Assembly: GCA_025454405.1 (NCBI GenBank)
Contig: JALOON010000005.1
Coordinates: forward strand, 25,662 to 89,661
DNA from: Oscillatoriaceae cyanobacterium Prado104
Lineage (GTDB): Bacteria; Cyanobacteriota; Cyanobacteriia; Cyanobacteriales; Microcoleaceae
Direction: 5' to 3'
DNA: 64,000 bases
The notes beneath the pieces are model-generated. The model did not search any database and had not been told where the DNA came from. It saw only the letters and a program-made list of their open reading frames with translations. This document shows positions 63,903 through 64,000 of this stretch, piece by piece; the first letter of the stretch is position 1; every line of letters starts with the position of its first letter. Position numbers and translations under genes: made by a program.

Positions 63903-63937
63903 AACGGAACTTACCCCCTAGGGGGTAGTTCCGAAGA
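63903..63937. repeat. GGAACTTACCCCC palindrome, third copy
   Basis: CGGAACTTACCCCC-TA-GGGGGTAGTTCCG right after the pilin-like stop. It matches the copies at 63131-63162 and, inverted, at 63280-63300. It could act as a terminator for the pilin gene. Confidence 0.7.
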
Positions 63938-64000
63938 GAGCTCGCGCATACGAGCTATAGTTTTCCCCGCCCTCGATCGGTCTGTTGGTGTAGTCATGTA

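Noticed and set aside
1..64000. tRNA or rRNA genes
   Set aside because: No cloverleaf with a GGTTCGAATCC-type arm and no rRNA core sequence was noticed on either strand; a covariance search would be needed to exclude them.

Overview
The window comes from a filamentous cyanobacterium, most like the Microcoleus/Oscillatoria/Phormidium group. The evidence is the abundance of GCGATCGC (HIP1-type) and GATCGATC words, many heptanucleotide short tandem repeats (STRRs) between genes, dispersed CCGGG-centred palindromes, and cyanobacterial gene families (Tic20, plastoquinone-type UbiA, XisI, isiB-type flavodoxin, Uma2/DUF820, DUF6887/DUF6888, DUF3598, ROCO remnants). No tRNA, rRNA or CRISPR array was recognised.

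Layout. 1-14 kb: 5' part of dnaK (cut by the window edge), a DUF6888/DUF6887 pair, glgA, an RTX-repeat protein, aspS, small proteins, 5-FCL, a FAH-family enzyme, tic20 and glyA. 14-19 kb: a WecA-like transferase, then an IscB OMEGA nuclease with a structured 218-bp leader that is probably its omega RNA, then cinA and aroQ. 19-28 kb: a DraG-like protein, a 7TM-HD phosphodiesterase, then an accessory island with a stand-alone protein resembling a DnaX C-terminal domain, divergent from a two-gene STAND system (HTH-NB-ARC plus TPR-transmembrane), followed by flavodoxin. 28-34 kb: xisI without xisH, DUF2786, and an XPB helicase/Bax1 (DUF790) repair module split by a DUF3598 gene, with a duplicated 5' end of bax1 left beside the helicase. 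34-49 kb: alanine dehydrogenase, Uma2, a large multi-PAS hybrid kinase, a glycosyltransferase, mnmE, DUF2062, and a tandem pair of kinase-TPR proteins in which the first is a pseudokinase and the second looks active. 49-57 kb: selO, then a decayed ROCO (LRR-Roc-COR) locus with two different C-terminal remnants and an N-terminal remnant, invaded by two TnpB elements, then a DUF2281-like/Uma2 pair bracketed by 84-bp direct repeats. 57-64 kb: ppx, ubiA, a REC-EAL response regulator, a conserved hypothetical and a type IV pilin-like gene surrounded by a palindromic repeat.

How it fits together. Core genes (folate and one-carbon metabolism, translation, glycogen, shikimate and plastoquinone synthesis, polyphosphate) alternate with accessory material. 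The accessory parts hold three complete RNA-guided nuclease genes of the OMEGA type (one IscB, two TnpB), a STAND-type module that may serve defence, a repair helicase-nuclease pair, and many broken genes. Functional statements come from motif reading of translated sequence; no database search was run.
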